This document shows positions 9,548 through 18,671 of a stretch of DNA of 40,846 bases, piece after piece. The position numbers were made by a program, and so were the translations under genes. Every line of letters begins with the position of its first letter. The stretch's first letter is position 1. The notes beneath the pieces were generated by a model that had not been told where the DNA came from, did no database searches, and was given only the letters and a program-made list of their open reading frames with translations. The stretch lies in assembly GCA_038237515.1 (NCBI GenBank), contig JBBRYP010000038.1, positions 1 through 40,846 on the forward strand. Direction: 5' to 3'. This stretch comes from JBBQDZ01 sp038237515. Lineage in GTDB: Bacteria > Actinomycetota > Thermoleophilia > Gaiellales > Gaiellaceae.

Positions 9548-12500
9548 ATGGCTGGCGACAACACCCGCGTGACGTTCAAGCCCCGCAAGGACTACGCGGG
9601 TGTGCTCATGCAGCAAGGCCGCGTCTCGCTCGACGCGGACTGGAACGAGCTCGTCGAGGCGCTCGACCGCCGGCTCCGTGCGGAGATCGTCGACACGACC
9701 GGACGCTGCGTCTACTCGAAGGAGACACCCGCCGCGTTTCAGATCGCGGTGTCCGGAGGGAACCTGACGATCGGGCCCGGGCGCGCCTACGTCCACGGAC
9801 TCCTGGCCGAGAACCACGGCGCTGATCCGCCGGAATACGATCCGATTCTCGGGGAAGTCCGCGGCACCCAGCCCGTCGATTACGACAAGCAGCCCTACCT
9901 GCCGAACGCGACCGTGGTCGCGCCGCTGCCGACCGCCGGGACGTACGTGGCGTACGTCGACGCCTGGCACCGCGAGGTCACGTACCTGCAGGATCCCGAC
10001 CTCGTCGAGAAGGCGATTGCGGTCGATACCGCGACCCGTCTGCAGACCGCCTGGCAGGTTCGGCTGCTCGAGGCGCCGGAGGGCACCACCTGCGGCTCCG
10101 AGCTCGAGGCATGGGACGCCCTGACCGCACCGTCGGCCGGTCGGCTCACGACCGCCGCCGTCGGCGTCCCGGCACCCACCGACCCGTGCACGATCCCGGC
10201 GTCCGGTGGCTACCGTGGGACAGAGAACCGGCTCTACCGAGTCGAGATCTACGACGACGGGCCGCTCGGCGTCGCGAGCTTCAAATGGTCACGCGACAAC
10301 GCCTCGATCGCCGCGCACGTCGACACCATCGACGCTTCACGGACCGAGATCACCCTCGTCCGGCTCGGCCGGGACGGCGTCCAGCGGATTCGCGTCGACG
10401 ACTGGGTCGAGGTCGTCGACGACTGGCTCGAGCTGAACGCGCTCCCCGGGGAGCTGCGGAAGGTGACGGCCGTCGACGAGGTCACCGAGTCGATCACGGT
10501 CGCGCCGCCGTTGCCTGCGGCGAAGTTCGACGCAACCGACCCGACCCGCCACACCCGGGTGATCCGCTGGGACCAGTCGGGTGTCGCCGTCGACGCCGCC
10601 GGCGGCGTGATCACGGTGCCTGCTGCCGGGCCGGCCGCGCCGATCGTGCTCGAGGACGGCGTGCAGGTGAGCTTCGACACCGATCCCGCGGGAGGCGACT
10701 TCCACGCGGGCGACTACTGGGTGTTCGCGGCGCGCACGGCCGACGCCTCCGTCGAGCAGCTCGTCGACGATCCGCCTCGGGGTGTCAAGCATCACTTCTG
10801 CCGGCTCGCGGTCGTGACGTTTCCGGACTCGGCCGTCGACTGCCGGAAGCCGCCGTCGGAGCCCGACGGAGAGGGGTGCTGCGACTGCACCGTCTGCGTC
10901 ACGCCGGAGTCGCACGCGAGCAAGTCGATGACGATCCAGGACGCGGTCAACCTGGTCAGCGCCACCGGTGGGAAGATCTGTCTCGACGTCGGCGTCTACC
11001 AGCTCGACGAGCCCGTGCGGATCAAGGGCGCACGCTCGATCCACCTCGAGGGCAAGGGCTGGAAGACGATCCTCGTCAACTCAGGCCGCGGGCCCGCGAT
11101 CTGGGTCGAGACCTCGCTGGGCGTGACGATCGACTTGCTGACCATCGTCACCTCGTCGCTCGCGCGACGAGGTGCGGTCCCGATGGGGATCGCGATCCTG
11201 CTGCGAAACACGATCGGAACGGTGATCGAGCGGTGCGTCCTGCTCCAGCTCGGCCTACTGAACCGACAGCCCCCGGTCGATCAACCTCCCCCCGACGGTA
11301 CTCCGCCCGGAGAGCCCATCGACCCTTGTCCGCCGGAGGCCCTGAGGGCCGTCCTCAGTCGCGCGGCGACGGTCGACTTCGGACGGCTCTTCGGGCCGAA
11401 AGGATCCGGGGCCCCGCTGATCGCGCTCGACGGCATCGTCCTCGAGACGCTGATCCAGGAGAACGTCCTCGCCGGGACGATCGGGATCGGCTCGCTCTGG
11501 GGGGACCTCTACGGGAAGCTCGACGACAAGAAGTCGATGGACATCGGCGTCGACACCCGGCTGAGGAGCTCCGAGGCGGTGACGATCACGCCGTCCGGCT
11601 ATCTGCTGACGTTCGACCTCGCGATCGAGGACAACCTCTTCCTCTGCTGGCTGACCGGCATCTCGCTGGAGGGCTTCAGCATCCAGTTGAGCGAGACTCG
11701 TATCGACGGAAACTCGCTGCTCGTGTGTCTACGAGGTGCAATCGTGACGACGGGTTTCGCAGGGCCGGGTGGGCGAGTCGACGTCCGCGGAAACCTCGTG
11801 CGTGGCCTCGGCTACGGGATCGTCTCTGGGACCGACGACGCGCGACTGGTCGACAACGACGTCGGTCGCCTGCGCGGCGCCGGCCGAAGCGAGGGGTCGC
11901 TTGCGGGGCTGTCGACGTTCGAGACCGGTGCCGCAGGGCCCGCCTTCCTGGCCGCGCTCCTCACCGGGGACGCCATCGTGCTCGCGCCCAGTCTGCGTCC
12001 GTCCGGAATCGATCGCTGTCAGGTCCGCGGCAACCGCGTCACCGATGTCGTCGGCAACGGCATCGCGATCCGGACGCTGGTGCAGTCGGCGGTGATCGCG
12101 GACAACATGGTCGAGGAGGTCGGAGGCGGTGGGGTCGTCATGGATGGGCGAGCCGCCGGGCAGGTGATCGCCGTGGAGCGCAATCAGCTGCTGAACGTGG
12201 GTCTGCTGAAGAACGAGCGTGATCGGGTGGCGGTCGCCGTTCAGATCGGTCAGTGCCGGGACGTCTCGATCGTCGACAACCAGATCGACGGTGTGGGTCG
12301 CACCTCGCCTCTGGCCCGATTCCGTCTCGGAGTTGCGGTCGCAGGTTGCCAGGGCCTCCGGATCACCGGGAACACGATCGCGGGCGTCGCACCCGAGAGC
12401 GAGTTCGTCGGCCTCTCCGCGGGAATCCTGGTGATCGACCCGTTCCAGCGTGCCGACGTCCTCGACAACAGCGTCCGACGCGGTGACGCGCGACCGTCAG

Positions 12501-12976
12501 GCAAGCCACGTTCCGAGTGGATCGGCATCATGATCGCGGGCGCGGACGCCCTCGACGAGCAGTTCGTGCGCACCCTCACGGTTGTCCTCGGGGCGCAGGT
12601 GTTCAGCTTCCTCCCCGAGGCTGGACAGGCCTTCAAGTTCCCGCGCGGCCGCGGCTCGCTGGCGGTGCGCGGCAACCTCGTCGAGGCATACGGCGAAGCG
12701 CCGGCGGTGCGGATCGAGACGGCAGCGCCCTGCCTGTTCAACGACAACCGTTGCTTCCTCGACGCCACCGAGGGCGTGGCGACCGCGCAGGTCTGGGTCG
12801 GCGCGGCCGTGGCGAGCAACAACTACCTGGACGGGCCCCAGCAGGGCCGGACACTGGACCTTCGGCCCGGGTCGGGTTCATTCACCTTGCTCGGCAACAT
12901 CACGAACGGGGGGATCTTCGTCAACAACGCGCCGCTCCCGCCCTCGTCTCCGTGGGCTCCGCTCAACATCCCGTAG
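9548..12976 (+). CDS. DUF6519-type N-terminal domain fused to a large right-handed beta-helix
   Basis: 1142 residues, ATG after a clear GAGGAGGGG site. The N-terminus (TRVTFKPRKDYAGVLMQQGR, VSLDADWNELVEALDRR) is the pattern of DUF6519 proteins found beside phage-like baseplate genes. Residues about 1-420 contain this region and several beta-rich segments. From about 460 a pectate-lyase-3/parallel-beta-helix region begins (MTIQDAVNLVSATGGKICLD, then VYQLDEPVRI). It runs through many coils of the type 'I-x-x-N-x-V/I' (RGNRVTDV, IVDNQIDGVG, ITGNTIAG) almost to the end. Such helices bind or cleave surface glycans in tail spikes. No catalytic residues can be assigned by eye. Being the largest and most distal structural gene of the operon, it is a good candidate for the target-recognition component. 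Confidence 0.75.
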   Translation: MAGDNTRVTFKPRKDYAGVLMQQGRVSLDADWNELVEALDRRLRAEIVDTTGRCVYSKETPAAFQIAVSGGNLTIGPGRAYVHGLLAENHGADPPEYDPILGEVRGTQPVDYDKQPYLPNATVVAPLPTAGTYVAYVDAWHREVTYLQDPDLVEKAIAVDTATRLQTAWQVRLLEAPEGTTCGSELEAWDALTAPSAGRLTTAAVGVPAPTDPCTIPASGGYRGTENRLYRVEIYDDGPLGVASFKWSRDNASIAAHVDTIDASRTEITLVRLGRDGVQRIRVDDWVEVVDDWLELNALPGELRKVTAVDEVTESITVAPPLPAAKFDATDPTRHTRVIRWDQSGVAVDAAGGVITVPAAGPAAPIVLEDGVQVSFDTDPAGGDFHAGDYWVFAARTADASVEQLVDDPPRGVKHHFCRLAVVTFPDSAVDCRKPPSEPDGEGCCDCTVCVTPESHASKSMTIQDAVNLVSATGGKICLDVGVYQLDEPVRIKGARSIHLEGKGWKTILVNSGRGPAIWVETSLGVTIDLLTIVTSSLARRGAVPMGIAILLRNTIGTVIERCVLLQLGLLNRQPPVDQPPPDGTPPGEPIDPCPPEALRAVLSRAATVDFGRLFGPKGSGAPLIALDGIVLETLIQENVLAGTIGIGSLWGDLYGKLDDKKSMDIGVDTRLRSSEAVTITPSGYLLTFDLAIEDNLFLCWLTGISLEGFSIQLSETRIDGNSLLVCLRGAIVTTGFAGPGGRVDVRGNLVRGLGYGIVSGTDDARLVDNDVGRLRGAGRSEGSLAGLSTFETGAAGPAFLAALLTGDAIVLAPSLRPSGIDRCQVRGNRVTDVVGNGIAIRTLVQSAVIADNMVEEVGGGGVVMDGRAAGQVIAVERNQLLNVGLLKNERDRVAVAVQIGQCRDVSIVDNQIDGVGRTSPLARFRLGVAVAGCQGLRITGNTIAGVAPESEFVGLSAGILVIDPFQRADVLDNSVRRGDARPSGKPRSEWIGIMIAGADALDEQFVRTLTVVLGAQVFSFLPEAGQAFKFPRGRGSLAVRGNLVEAYGEAPAVRIETAAPCLFNDNRCFLDATEGVATAQVWVGAAVASNNYLDGPQQGRTLDLRPGSGSFTLLGNITNGGIFVNNAPLPPSSPWAPLNIP

Positions 12977-12986
12977 GAGGAACGCC

Positions 12987-13517
12987 ATGCGCTTTGCCGT
13001 CACGATAGAGAACGAGACGCTCGACGCTCTCGCCGGGCGCGTCTATGCCTTCGAGGGACAGCCGTCCCAGGCGGCAAAGCGCGCGGCGGCCAAGGCGCTC
13101 ACGGACGCGAATCCGTTTCTACGCCGGATCGCCGACGTGCCGCCGGGAACGGTCGTGGCGGTACCGGAGCACGAGCAGGCCCGACCCAGCAACGAGACCC
13201 GCGACGCCGAGCCGATGATCGGAGGCTTGGTCGTCGAGCAGCTCCGTGGCGCGGTTGCGCTCGCCAGGCGGGCCCTCTCGGACGACGTCGACGCGGAGGT
13301 CGGCGGGACGCAGGAGTCGATCAAGCTGCTTCGCTCCTCCGAGGTGCGGCAGCTTCGCCGCGAGAGCCCGTGGCTCAAGGAGGAGATCCCCAACATCACG
13401 GAAGCAGCGACGTCCAGGGTCGAAGACGCGCGCCAGCTCCAGCGCTACCAGAAGCAGGCATTTGCGCAGCTCGACAGGGATCTCGAGGAGCTGCTGAAGG
13501 CCTTCGGCGCAGGCTGA
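12987..13517 (+). CDS. LysM-like small protein closing the tail operon
   Basis: 176 residues, ATG 10 bp after the previous stop with a GGAGG ribosome-binding site. Residues about 12-60 resemble a LysM domain: a loop of Ala-rich helix, then ALTDANPFLRRIADVPPGTV and AVPE, the usual Asn-Pro and Pro-Gly-Thr-x-V-x-V-P end. The rest is helical and charged (about 85-176), with a coiled-coil-like end (RYQKQAFAQLDRDLEELLKA). LysM domains occur in contractile injection systems as adaptors between tube, spike and baseplate as well as in peptidoglycan binding, so either role is possible. There is no signal peptide. It is the last gene of the operon; the strand switches after it. Confidence 0.72.
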   Translation: MRFAVTIENETLDALAGRVYAFEGQPSQAAKRAAAKALTDANPFLRRIADVPPGTVVAVPEHEQARPSNETRDAEPMIGGLVVEQLRGAVALARRALSDDVDAEVGGTQESIKLLRSSEVRQLRRESPWLKEEIPNITEAATSRVEDARQLQRYQKQAFAQLDRDLEELLKAFGAG

Positions 13518-13845
13518 GGGTGGTCCACGCTGCCGGGCGAGAGTTGTCGTCGTGGATCGGCCAGGAGACAATCTCGGGCGGTTCACCCTGAGCAAGCGCT
13601 TCTTCGCGTCCGGCTCGGCCACAAGGATGCGAGCGGTAGCTGGCGCCGCGCGAATGAAGTCGTGCAAGCCGGGCCGGGTTCGAATAACGCCGGTACCTTC
13701 GCCTCGCGATGGTCCTTAGCGGACGGCTTTCGAACCGCGAAATCTCGACAAAGCTTGCCGAACTTCATTGCGCTTCTTGCTGAGCCGCAACCGCCTGTGA
13801 GTAGGCCTTGGCCCTGCGGGTGTGATGCCTGTTCGATCGCAAGCA
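13518..13845. other. intergenic gap between convergent genes
   Basis: No gene is supported here. A short + frame starting with GTG at 13552 (about 56 codons) has a beta-like FTLSKRFFASGSAT stretch that resembles the end of an exported protein, but it lacks a ribosome-binding site and is too short to call. No strong hairpin with a T-tract was seen after the tail operon. Confidence 0.5.
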
Positions 13846-14841
13846 TCAGGCGATCCAGCGGCGCGTCCCGTCGAGCTTCACCGCCTGGAGCCTGTACCTG
13901 AGCTTCCCGCTGCGTGCGGGCGCGGTCCGGTCGAGCCATGTGTAGTCGTGCCCGCTAGTCGACTGCACGCCGGCCAGAATCAGTGCTCGGTTGAGCCTGC
14001 GCGCGTCTCCTCGGCGCTCGAGGAAGAGATTGAAGCCGGCGATGCCCAGCTCCGTGCTCGTCCGCCATCGAACGACCACACCCTCACGAACACGGTGGGC
14101 GTCGAACATGCGGAGGACGACGGCGGTGGCGGGGTCGGGGAAGGCGATTCCGGCCCCCTGCCTGATCCTCAGACCAGTTCCGCCCGGGTTGCACCTCCGG
14201 TCACCGGGGTTCGACGCCGCGGCGTCCGGGTTCGCCTGGTCGGGGAGGTAGTCCCAGGGGCCGGCGGAGCTGGCATCCGGAGGGCTTTGTCCGAAGGCGA
14301 CCCAGCGAAACTGCGACAGTCCGCCCGCCACGCCGCTGTCGTCGAAAGTGAAGGAGAACGTCTCCAGGCTGTTCGCGATTCCGGTGGGCACGGTTGCCTG
14401 GGTTACCGTTCCGCCTCCCAGGTCCTGACAGCCGGCGCTGCTGAGCGTGCCGTTGAGAGATCGTAGGACCATGTCCATCGAGACTCCGTCCACGGCGCGC
14501 TTTCCCACGACCTCGGTGTCGGCGATTCCGTCGCCAGTCGTGTCCACGAGAACGTGCACGCCAAGCTCGGCGAGTGTGTTGCCGATTCCGTAGCGGCTCT
14601 CGTCAACGCTGATGGTCAGGGTAGTGCTGACGGCGCCCACGGCCCAGGTGAGAGACCGGAGGTCGGTCTTGCCCTGGGCGCCGCCGGTTGCGTCGCTCGG
14701 ATCCGTACGTGTCTGTGACACCGTGGCCGCACCTGCACTGTCCGAGCGCCCCACCCCGACGACGAGGGCCGGGGCCAGGCAAGCCAAAACGACGAGCGCC
14801 AGCCCATGAGGCCGGTCGAAACGCTTGTGCGCGTGCCGCAC
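13846..14841 (-). CDS. exported beta-sandwich protein with C-terminal fibronectin-like GFNL module (copy A)
   Basis: 331 residues from a GTG at 14841, chosen because GAGGGGA lies just upstream and the signal peptide then begins close to the start. Residues about 10-40 form a Sec signal peptide (basic start, then LALVVLACLAPALVVGVG, AGA end). The middle is an Asp/Gly-rich beta domain (DPSDATGGAQGKTDLRSL; LVDTTGDGIADTE) like those in secreted calcium-dependent or surface proteins. The last ~90 residues carry VVVRWRTSTELGIAGFNLFL, then YTWLDRTAP and KLRYRLQAV, a fibronectin-III-like module. The same module ends the protein at 17693-18559. Function unknown; it is probably surface-exposed or secreted. 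It is convergent with the tail operon. Confidence 0.75.
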   Translation of the reverse strand: MRHAHKRFDRPHGLALVVLACLAPALVVGVGRSDSAGAATVSQTRTDPSDATGGAQGKTDLRSLTWAVGAVSTTLTISVDESRYGIGNTLAELGVHVLVDTTGDGIADTEVVGKRAVDGVSMDMVLRSLNGTLSSAGCQDLGGGTVTQATVPTGIANSLETFSFTFDDSGVAGGLSQFRWVAFGQSPPDASSAGPWDYLPDQANPDAAASNPGDRRCNPGGTGLRIRQGAGIAFPDPATAVVLRMFDAHRVREGVVVRWRTSTELGIAGFNLFLERRGDARRLNRALILAGVQSTSGHDYTWLDRTAPARSGKLRYRLQAVKLDGTRRWIA

Positions 14842-15040
14842 TGTCTTCCCCTCTCGATCGACTGTCCACCGGGGAAAGACCTTGAAAGCGAAATGCCTCG
14901 GCACTCAAGGATAGCGCTGCTTGCGAGAAAAGAACCAGCCGGCGCTCGTCCAGAGATGACACGCCGACCACGTCTGCATCGCCTCGCCTTCCGCGGTTCG
15001 GCTTCACGCTGTGAGCGCAGCGACGGGGTTGGCCGATGCG

Positions 15041-15064
15041 TGAAGGGTGCCATTATTCGGGTCG
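15041..15064 (+). repeat. left terminal inverted repeat of the IS3-like element
   Basis: Starts TGAAGGGTGCCA; it matches the reverse complement of 16165-16188 at 18 of 24 positions. It lies 5 bp beyond the transposase stop. Confidence 0.7.
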
Positions 15065-15068
15065 TTTT

Positions 15069-16128
15069 TCAGGCGGCTGCTCGGTAGTACTCGTGGATGA
15101 GACCGCCGAGCCGGTCGCGACGATGGATCTCGCTTGCCGCCGATCGCGTGTTGGGCTGCGGCTCGGGCGGCCGAAGTTCGAGCGCGCGATGCGGCCTCTC
15201 GCGGTTGTAGTGGTCGACGTAGACGCGGAGCACGCGATCGAGGTGGCGCCTGCTGAGGATCAGCAGCCAGTCCACGCACTCGGCATGCACGGTGCGGACG
15301 AAGCGCTCGGCGATCGCGTTCGCCTTCGGTGCTCGCACCGGGATCTTGACGATCCGGGTGCCCTCGCTACGGAAGACCTCGTCGAAGGAGCCGCTGTACT
15401 TGCTGTCGCGGTCGCGGATCAGGAAGCGGATGCCCTGCTCGGCGAAGTCGAGGCCGAGGTTGCGCGCTTGCTGGGTGACCCAGGCGCCACTGGGATTCTT
15501 CGTGCAGCCGGCGAGCCAGACGCGGCGGCTCTCATGCGCGATGAAGAAGAGGACGTAGTAGCGGCGCAGAAATATCGTCTCGACGGTGAAGAAGTCGCAG
15601 GCGACGACTGCTCACCGCCTGCGCGCGGAGAAACTCGCGCCAGCTCGGCCCGCTGCGCCGTGGTGCCGGCTCCAGCTGCGCCCGAGCGAGCAGACGACGG
15701 ACACTCGTCGGCGAGACGCAGAAGCCGAGCTTGCCGAGCTCGCCGCAGATCCGCCGGTGGCCCCAGCGCGGATTCTCGCGTGCGAGCCGTAGCACGAGTT
15801 CCCGAACCTCAACTTTAAGCGGCGGCCGACCGCGCCGTGCGGGCGCTTGCCGCCATTTCCGGCGGACGAGCGTACGATGCCAACGCAGCAGCGTCCGCGG
15901 CGTTACCAGACGGGCGCAGCGCGCGCGGCGTGGCAGGTGACACGCTGCCGCTTCGAGCAGGGCCCAATCAACAGGTCGCAGCTTCGGCCGCGTCACCTGG
16001 CGGCGCAGAACCTCGAGCTCATGCTTCAACACGAGCAACTCGATGTCCTTCATGTCCAAGCCACGGCGACTCCGCACGAGTGCACCCAGCAGAGCACGGA
16101 ACGCGAGGTAGAGAAAGGAAAAGACCAT
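15069..16128 (-). pseudogene. IS3-like integrase/transposase, single-base frameshift
   Basis: Read from ATG 16128 (GGGAGG upstream), the protein starts MVFSFLYLAFRALLGALV and KDIELLVLKHELEVLRRQ. It continues through a helix-turn-helix/HTH-21-like segment (PRWGHRRICGELGKLGF) and then loses frame. The second frame restores the rve core: VVACDFFTVETIFLRRYY (first catalytic Asp), DRDSKYSGSFDEVF (second Asp) and the C-terminal ANAIAERFVRTVHAEC (catalytic Glu) and HYNRERPHRAL. One extra base at about 15609 explains the break. Total length would be about 352 residues, normal for this group. It is therefore inactive unless the extra base is a sequencing error or programmed shifting occurs; no slippery heptamer is evident at the site. 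Confidence 0.78.
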
Positions 16129-16164
16129 GCCGCCGATCCTCCCAGCCCACGCCGGCAAGAGGCG

Positions 16165-16188
16165 CGACACGAGTTTTGGTGCCCTTCA
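16165..16188 (-). repeat. right terminal inverted repeat of the IS3-like element
   Basis: Reverse complement starts TGAAGGGCACCA and pairs with 15041-15064. It lies 37 bp upstream of the transposase start and immediately before the truncated TolB-like gene. Confidence 0.7.
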
Positions 16189-16191
16189 GCC

Positions 16192-17608
16192 ATGGCGGCA
16201 TACCTGATGAGCCCAGACGGCAGCGGGCTGCGGCCGATCTCCAGCTTCGCGGCTTCTCCGCTTGCCTGGTCACCCGACTCGGATCGTCTCGCGTTCAGCG
16301 ACGGCGGTTCCATCTACACCGTCGACAACGATGGGTGGGGCGGCTCCACCGCCCAGCTCACCAATTCGACCGGAGACGGCCGTCCCGAGTGGTCGCCTGA
16401 CGGGACGAAGATCATCTTCGAGAGCACCCGGCTGGGGCCGTCCCAGATCTATGTTATGAACGCGGATGGGAGCGGCGTCTCCCCGATCACAAGCACTGTC
16501 ACAGCGAGCATTGCCCCCAAACTGGCAGCCGGTGCCGTACCCGGTGTATGGCGCTCAGCGCATCAACGCAATCGACTGGTTTTGCGGCGACACGTGCGCA
16601 GGCGTCGACTCCGTCTTCCGGGTGAACGATCTGAACAACCAGGGCGAAGTCGCCGGACAGTCGAACTACACGAGCGATGGCTCCCAGGGGGCTTTCCTGT
16701 TTACTGGTGGCGCGACGCTTGGGCCTTACCTTCTGCGGCCGGGCAACAACGACGGTTGGGAGAGCAACGCTCTCGCGGTCAATGAGGCCGGCGATGTTGC
16801 CGGTTGGTCCTTCGACTGCTGCGCCGACACCGGCGCGACGCATCCGTTCGTGAAGGCCCGCAATGCTCCCATCAAAGATCTTGGGATCTTCGGCGACACG
16901 AGCCTCTGCTATCCGGCTGTCGGCCCCTGTCGAATCGGGGAAGCCCGCGACATCAATGACGCGGGAGACATCGTCGGCTTCGCGGAAATCAGCCCGAACG
17001 GCATCGAGCACGCGTTCTTGTACAGCGCCAACATCATGCACGACCTGAACGATCTGATCCCCACTGGCTCCGGCTGGGTACTAAACCGCGCCACTCGCAT
17101 CGACAACGACGGCACGATCTACGGCAATGGGCGACTCAACGGCCAGCCGGCCACGTTCGTCTACAAGGCCGGAAGCGTCCAGACCGGCTCGCCTCCAACG
17201 CCCACGAACAAATGGGGCCAGTACCTGAGCGGAATTTCGATCATCGACAGCAACGGAGAAACACGCCAGCTAACACCTCTGCTAGAGCCTGGAATCGCAA
17301 TCGACGCCGCGGTCAAGATAAACGACGCAGGCCAGATCCTGGTCGCAACAACCAGCGCCTTCGGGCCGATCGACGCTTGGGTTCTGACCGATAGAACGTC
17401 ACCGACGTGTGTCGTGACCGGGTCGGGAACAACAGGCGGCAACCGCTACACGACGCTGACGGCAAATGATCCCGTCAGCGGAATCGCGACGATTGGCACT
17501 AGTAACCATGCCGCCCTTGAAAGCATCGGCGAGCGGGCGGCGGCGTACCGACACCCGGCACGTCGGGATGCGGGAGCAGGGGACCGTCAGCGTCAAGTTC
17601 TGGCCTGA
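16192..17608 (+). pseudogene. TolB-type beta-propeller fused to HAF repeats, 5'-truncated and frameshifted
   Basis: Directly after the IS right end, the frame reads YLMSPDGSGLRPI, LAWSPDSDRLAFSDG, PEWSPDGTKIIFES and IYVMNADGSGVSPI, which are WD40-like TolB blades. The expected blade end (IAPNWQPV) is interrupted at about 16511-16518, where one extra base in CCCCCAAA shifts the frame. The next frame continues with NWQPVPYPVYG and then several HAF-type repeats (VNDLNNQGEVAGQS, VNEAGDVAGWS, INDAGDIVGF, each followed by HPFV/HAFLY). The region 17398-17530 looks like the start of an Ig-like domain before the frame degenerates. The N-terminus with any signal peptide is missing, so the gene was cut by the IS. 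It was probably an exported or surface protein. Confidence 0.7.
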
Positions 17609-17635
17609 GGACTGGCTCGGGCGCAGGCGTATCAT

Positions 17636-17692
17636 CCGCGGAAAGAGCCGGGCGGGACCAGGAGCGGCCGCCCGGCTACTTTCCTTCCGCGG
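17636..17692. terminator. large GC-rich hairpin between convergent genes
   Basis: Arm 17636-17655 pairs with 17668-17692 (outer CCGCGGAA and inner GCCGGGCGG blocks are perfect, with a five-base bulge between). It ends exactly at the stop codon of the minus-strand gene, so it could terminate both that gene and the remnant on the + strand. There is no T-tract. Confidence 0.55.
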
Positions 17693-18559
17693 TTAGCTCG
17701 CGTTGCGGGCGGGGCCGAACATGAGCTTGGAGCCGCTCGTCTGCACGACCTGAAGCCAGTAGCGGCCAGCCTTGCCGCGTTGCGGAGTCCGGTCGATGTA
17801 GGAGTAGGTGTGCCCGCGGCCGTCGCTGGAGGCGCGTACCAGGCCGCGCGTAAGGCGGATCTTCTTCCCGTCACCGCGGTAGAGGTTGAACCCGAGGGCC
17901 TCACGCTCCGTGCGGGTGCGCCAACTAACCAGCATGGCCGTCCGCGTGGGCGTGGCGCGGAACGACTGCAGCCCGCTCGTTGCGGTCGGACCGCCCCCGC
18001 TCATCACGATGCCAAGGCCCTCCACGAGCAGCGTGTAGGCCGCGCCGCCGTTTTGAGTCGACTCCCAAACGATGACATCGAACGTGGCTCCGGGGGCGAC
18101 CTTGTACTCAACGTCTTTAGCTTGCCCAGCCCCGAGGCCCCCGGTGCTAGCCGCGAGCTTGTTGATCGGGTTGAGCGGGTCGAACGGCCCCCAGTATCCG
18201 ACCACGGCGGCCGTACCGGACGAGACAGCCAGGCTCACGTTCGCGCACGTATCGATGCTCCTGAGGCTGCGGAACCTGTACGCCTTGTAGTGGTAGTTCC
18301 CAGACAGCCCCAGCGGCGCCCCATAAGACCCTGGACACGCAAGCCGCCCCGACGAGTAAATCGGGTCGCTGACAACGGGGTCTGTGCCGACGATCGACCC
18401 GTTGATGACAAACGAGCCGGTGGCTGCGTTGGAGCCGGCGAGCGCCGAGGCGGCGAAAACCGCGAAAGCGGCCGCGACGGTGAGGATGGGTAGGCGGCGA
18501 AAGAATGCTCGGGTGCGAGCGCGAGCCGCATCTTCGACGGGATGATGCGGAGCTTCCAT
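17693..18559 (-). CDS. exported protein with PPC-like domain and C-terminal fibronectin-like GFNL module (copy B)
   Basis: 288 residues from ATG 18559, chosen for the GGGGAGG six bases upstream; an earlier GTG-type start would add 20 unlikely residues. A basic stretch is followed by a signal peptide (PILTVAAAFAVFAASALA, cleavage expected after ALA near residue 42). Residues about 65-185 form a beta domain with a paired-Cys pattern (Cys in RLACPGSYG and SIDTCANVSL) and a PPC-like end (GATFDVIVWESTQNGGAAYT). The last ~90 residues hold MLVSWRTRTEREALGFNLYR, YSYIDRTPQRGKAGRYWLQV, the same module as in the protein at 13846-14841. Probably secreted or surface-attached; function unknown. Confidence 0.75.
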   Translation of the reverse strand: MEAPHHPVEDAARARTRAFFRRLPILTVAAAFAVFAASALAGSNAATGSFVINGSIVGTDPVVSDPIYSSGRLACPGSYGAPLGLSGNYHYKAYRFRSLRSIDTCANVSLAVSSGTAAVVGYWGPFDPLNPINKLAASTGGLGAGQAKDVEYKVAPGATFDVIVWESTQNGGAAYTLLVEGLGIVMSGGGPTATSGLQSFRATPTRTAMLVSWRTRTEREALGFNLYRGDGKKIRLTRGLVRASSDGRGHTYSYIDRTPQRGKAGRYWLQVVQTSGSKLMFGPARNAS

Positions 18560-18640
18560 GAAACCTCCCCTTTTCTGTTCTGACCCCACCGCGAGCATAA
18601 ACGGAGGATCCGCACACAAGAAGAGGACGAGCCGCCGCGT

Positions 18641-18644
18641 CTAG
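18641..18644 (+). repeat. CTAG target-site duplication, left copy
   Basis: The CTAG just outside the left inverted repeat is repeated just outside the right one (20576-20579). CTAG is a palindrome, so part of it could instead belong to the inverted repeats. Confidence 0.5.
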
Positions 18645-18671
18645 CCGGAAGTTTTTGGCCTGATTGAGGCG
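18645..18671 (+). repeat. left inverted repeat of the IS1634-family element
   Basis: Begins CCGGAAGTTTT and ends TTGAGGCG; matches the reverse complement of 20553-20575 apart from the middle, where it is four bases longer. Confidence 0.75.

Larger units (their letters stand above)
15041..16188 (-). mobile_element. IS3-like insertion sequence, 1148 bp, transposase frameshifted
   Basis: The element is bounded by imperfect terminal inverted repeats at 15041-15064 and 16165-16188 (18 of 24 positions match, TG...CA ends, shared start TGAAGGG). The only gene inside is a minus-strand integrase-type transposase. No obvious target duplication is seen: the left flank ends GATGCG and the right flank starts GCCATGG. 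A deletion at one side may therefore have accompanied or followed insertion. It truncates the TolB-like gene to its right. Confidence 0.75.

Noticed and set aside
6859..9588. A 909-codon open frame on the minus strand
   Set aside because: It lies antisense to the tail protein I gene and parts of its neighbours, is Arg/Asp/Val-rich and has no recognisable domain; it is a GC-rich shadow.
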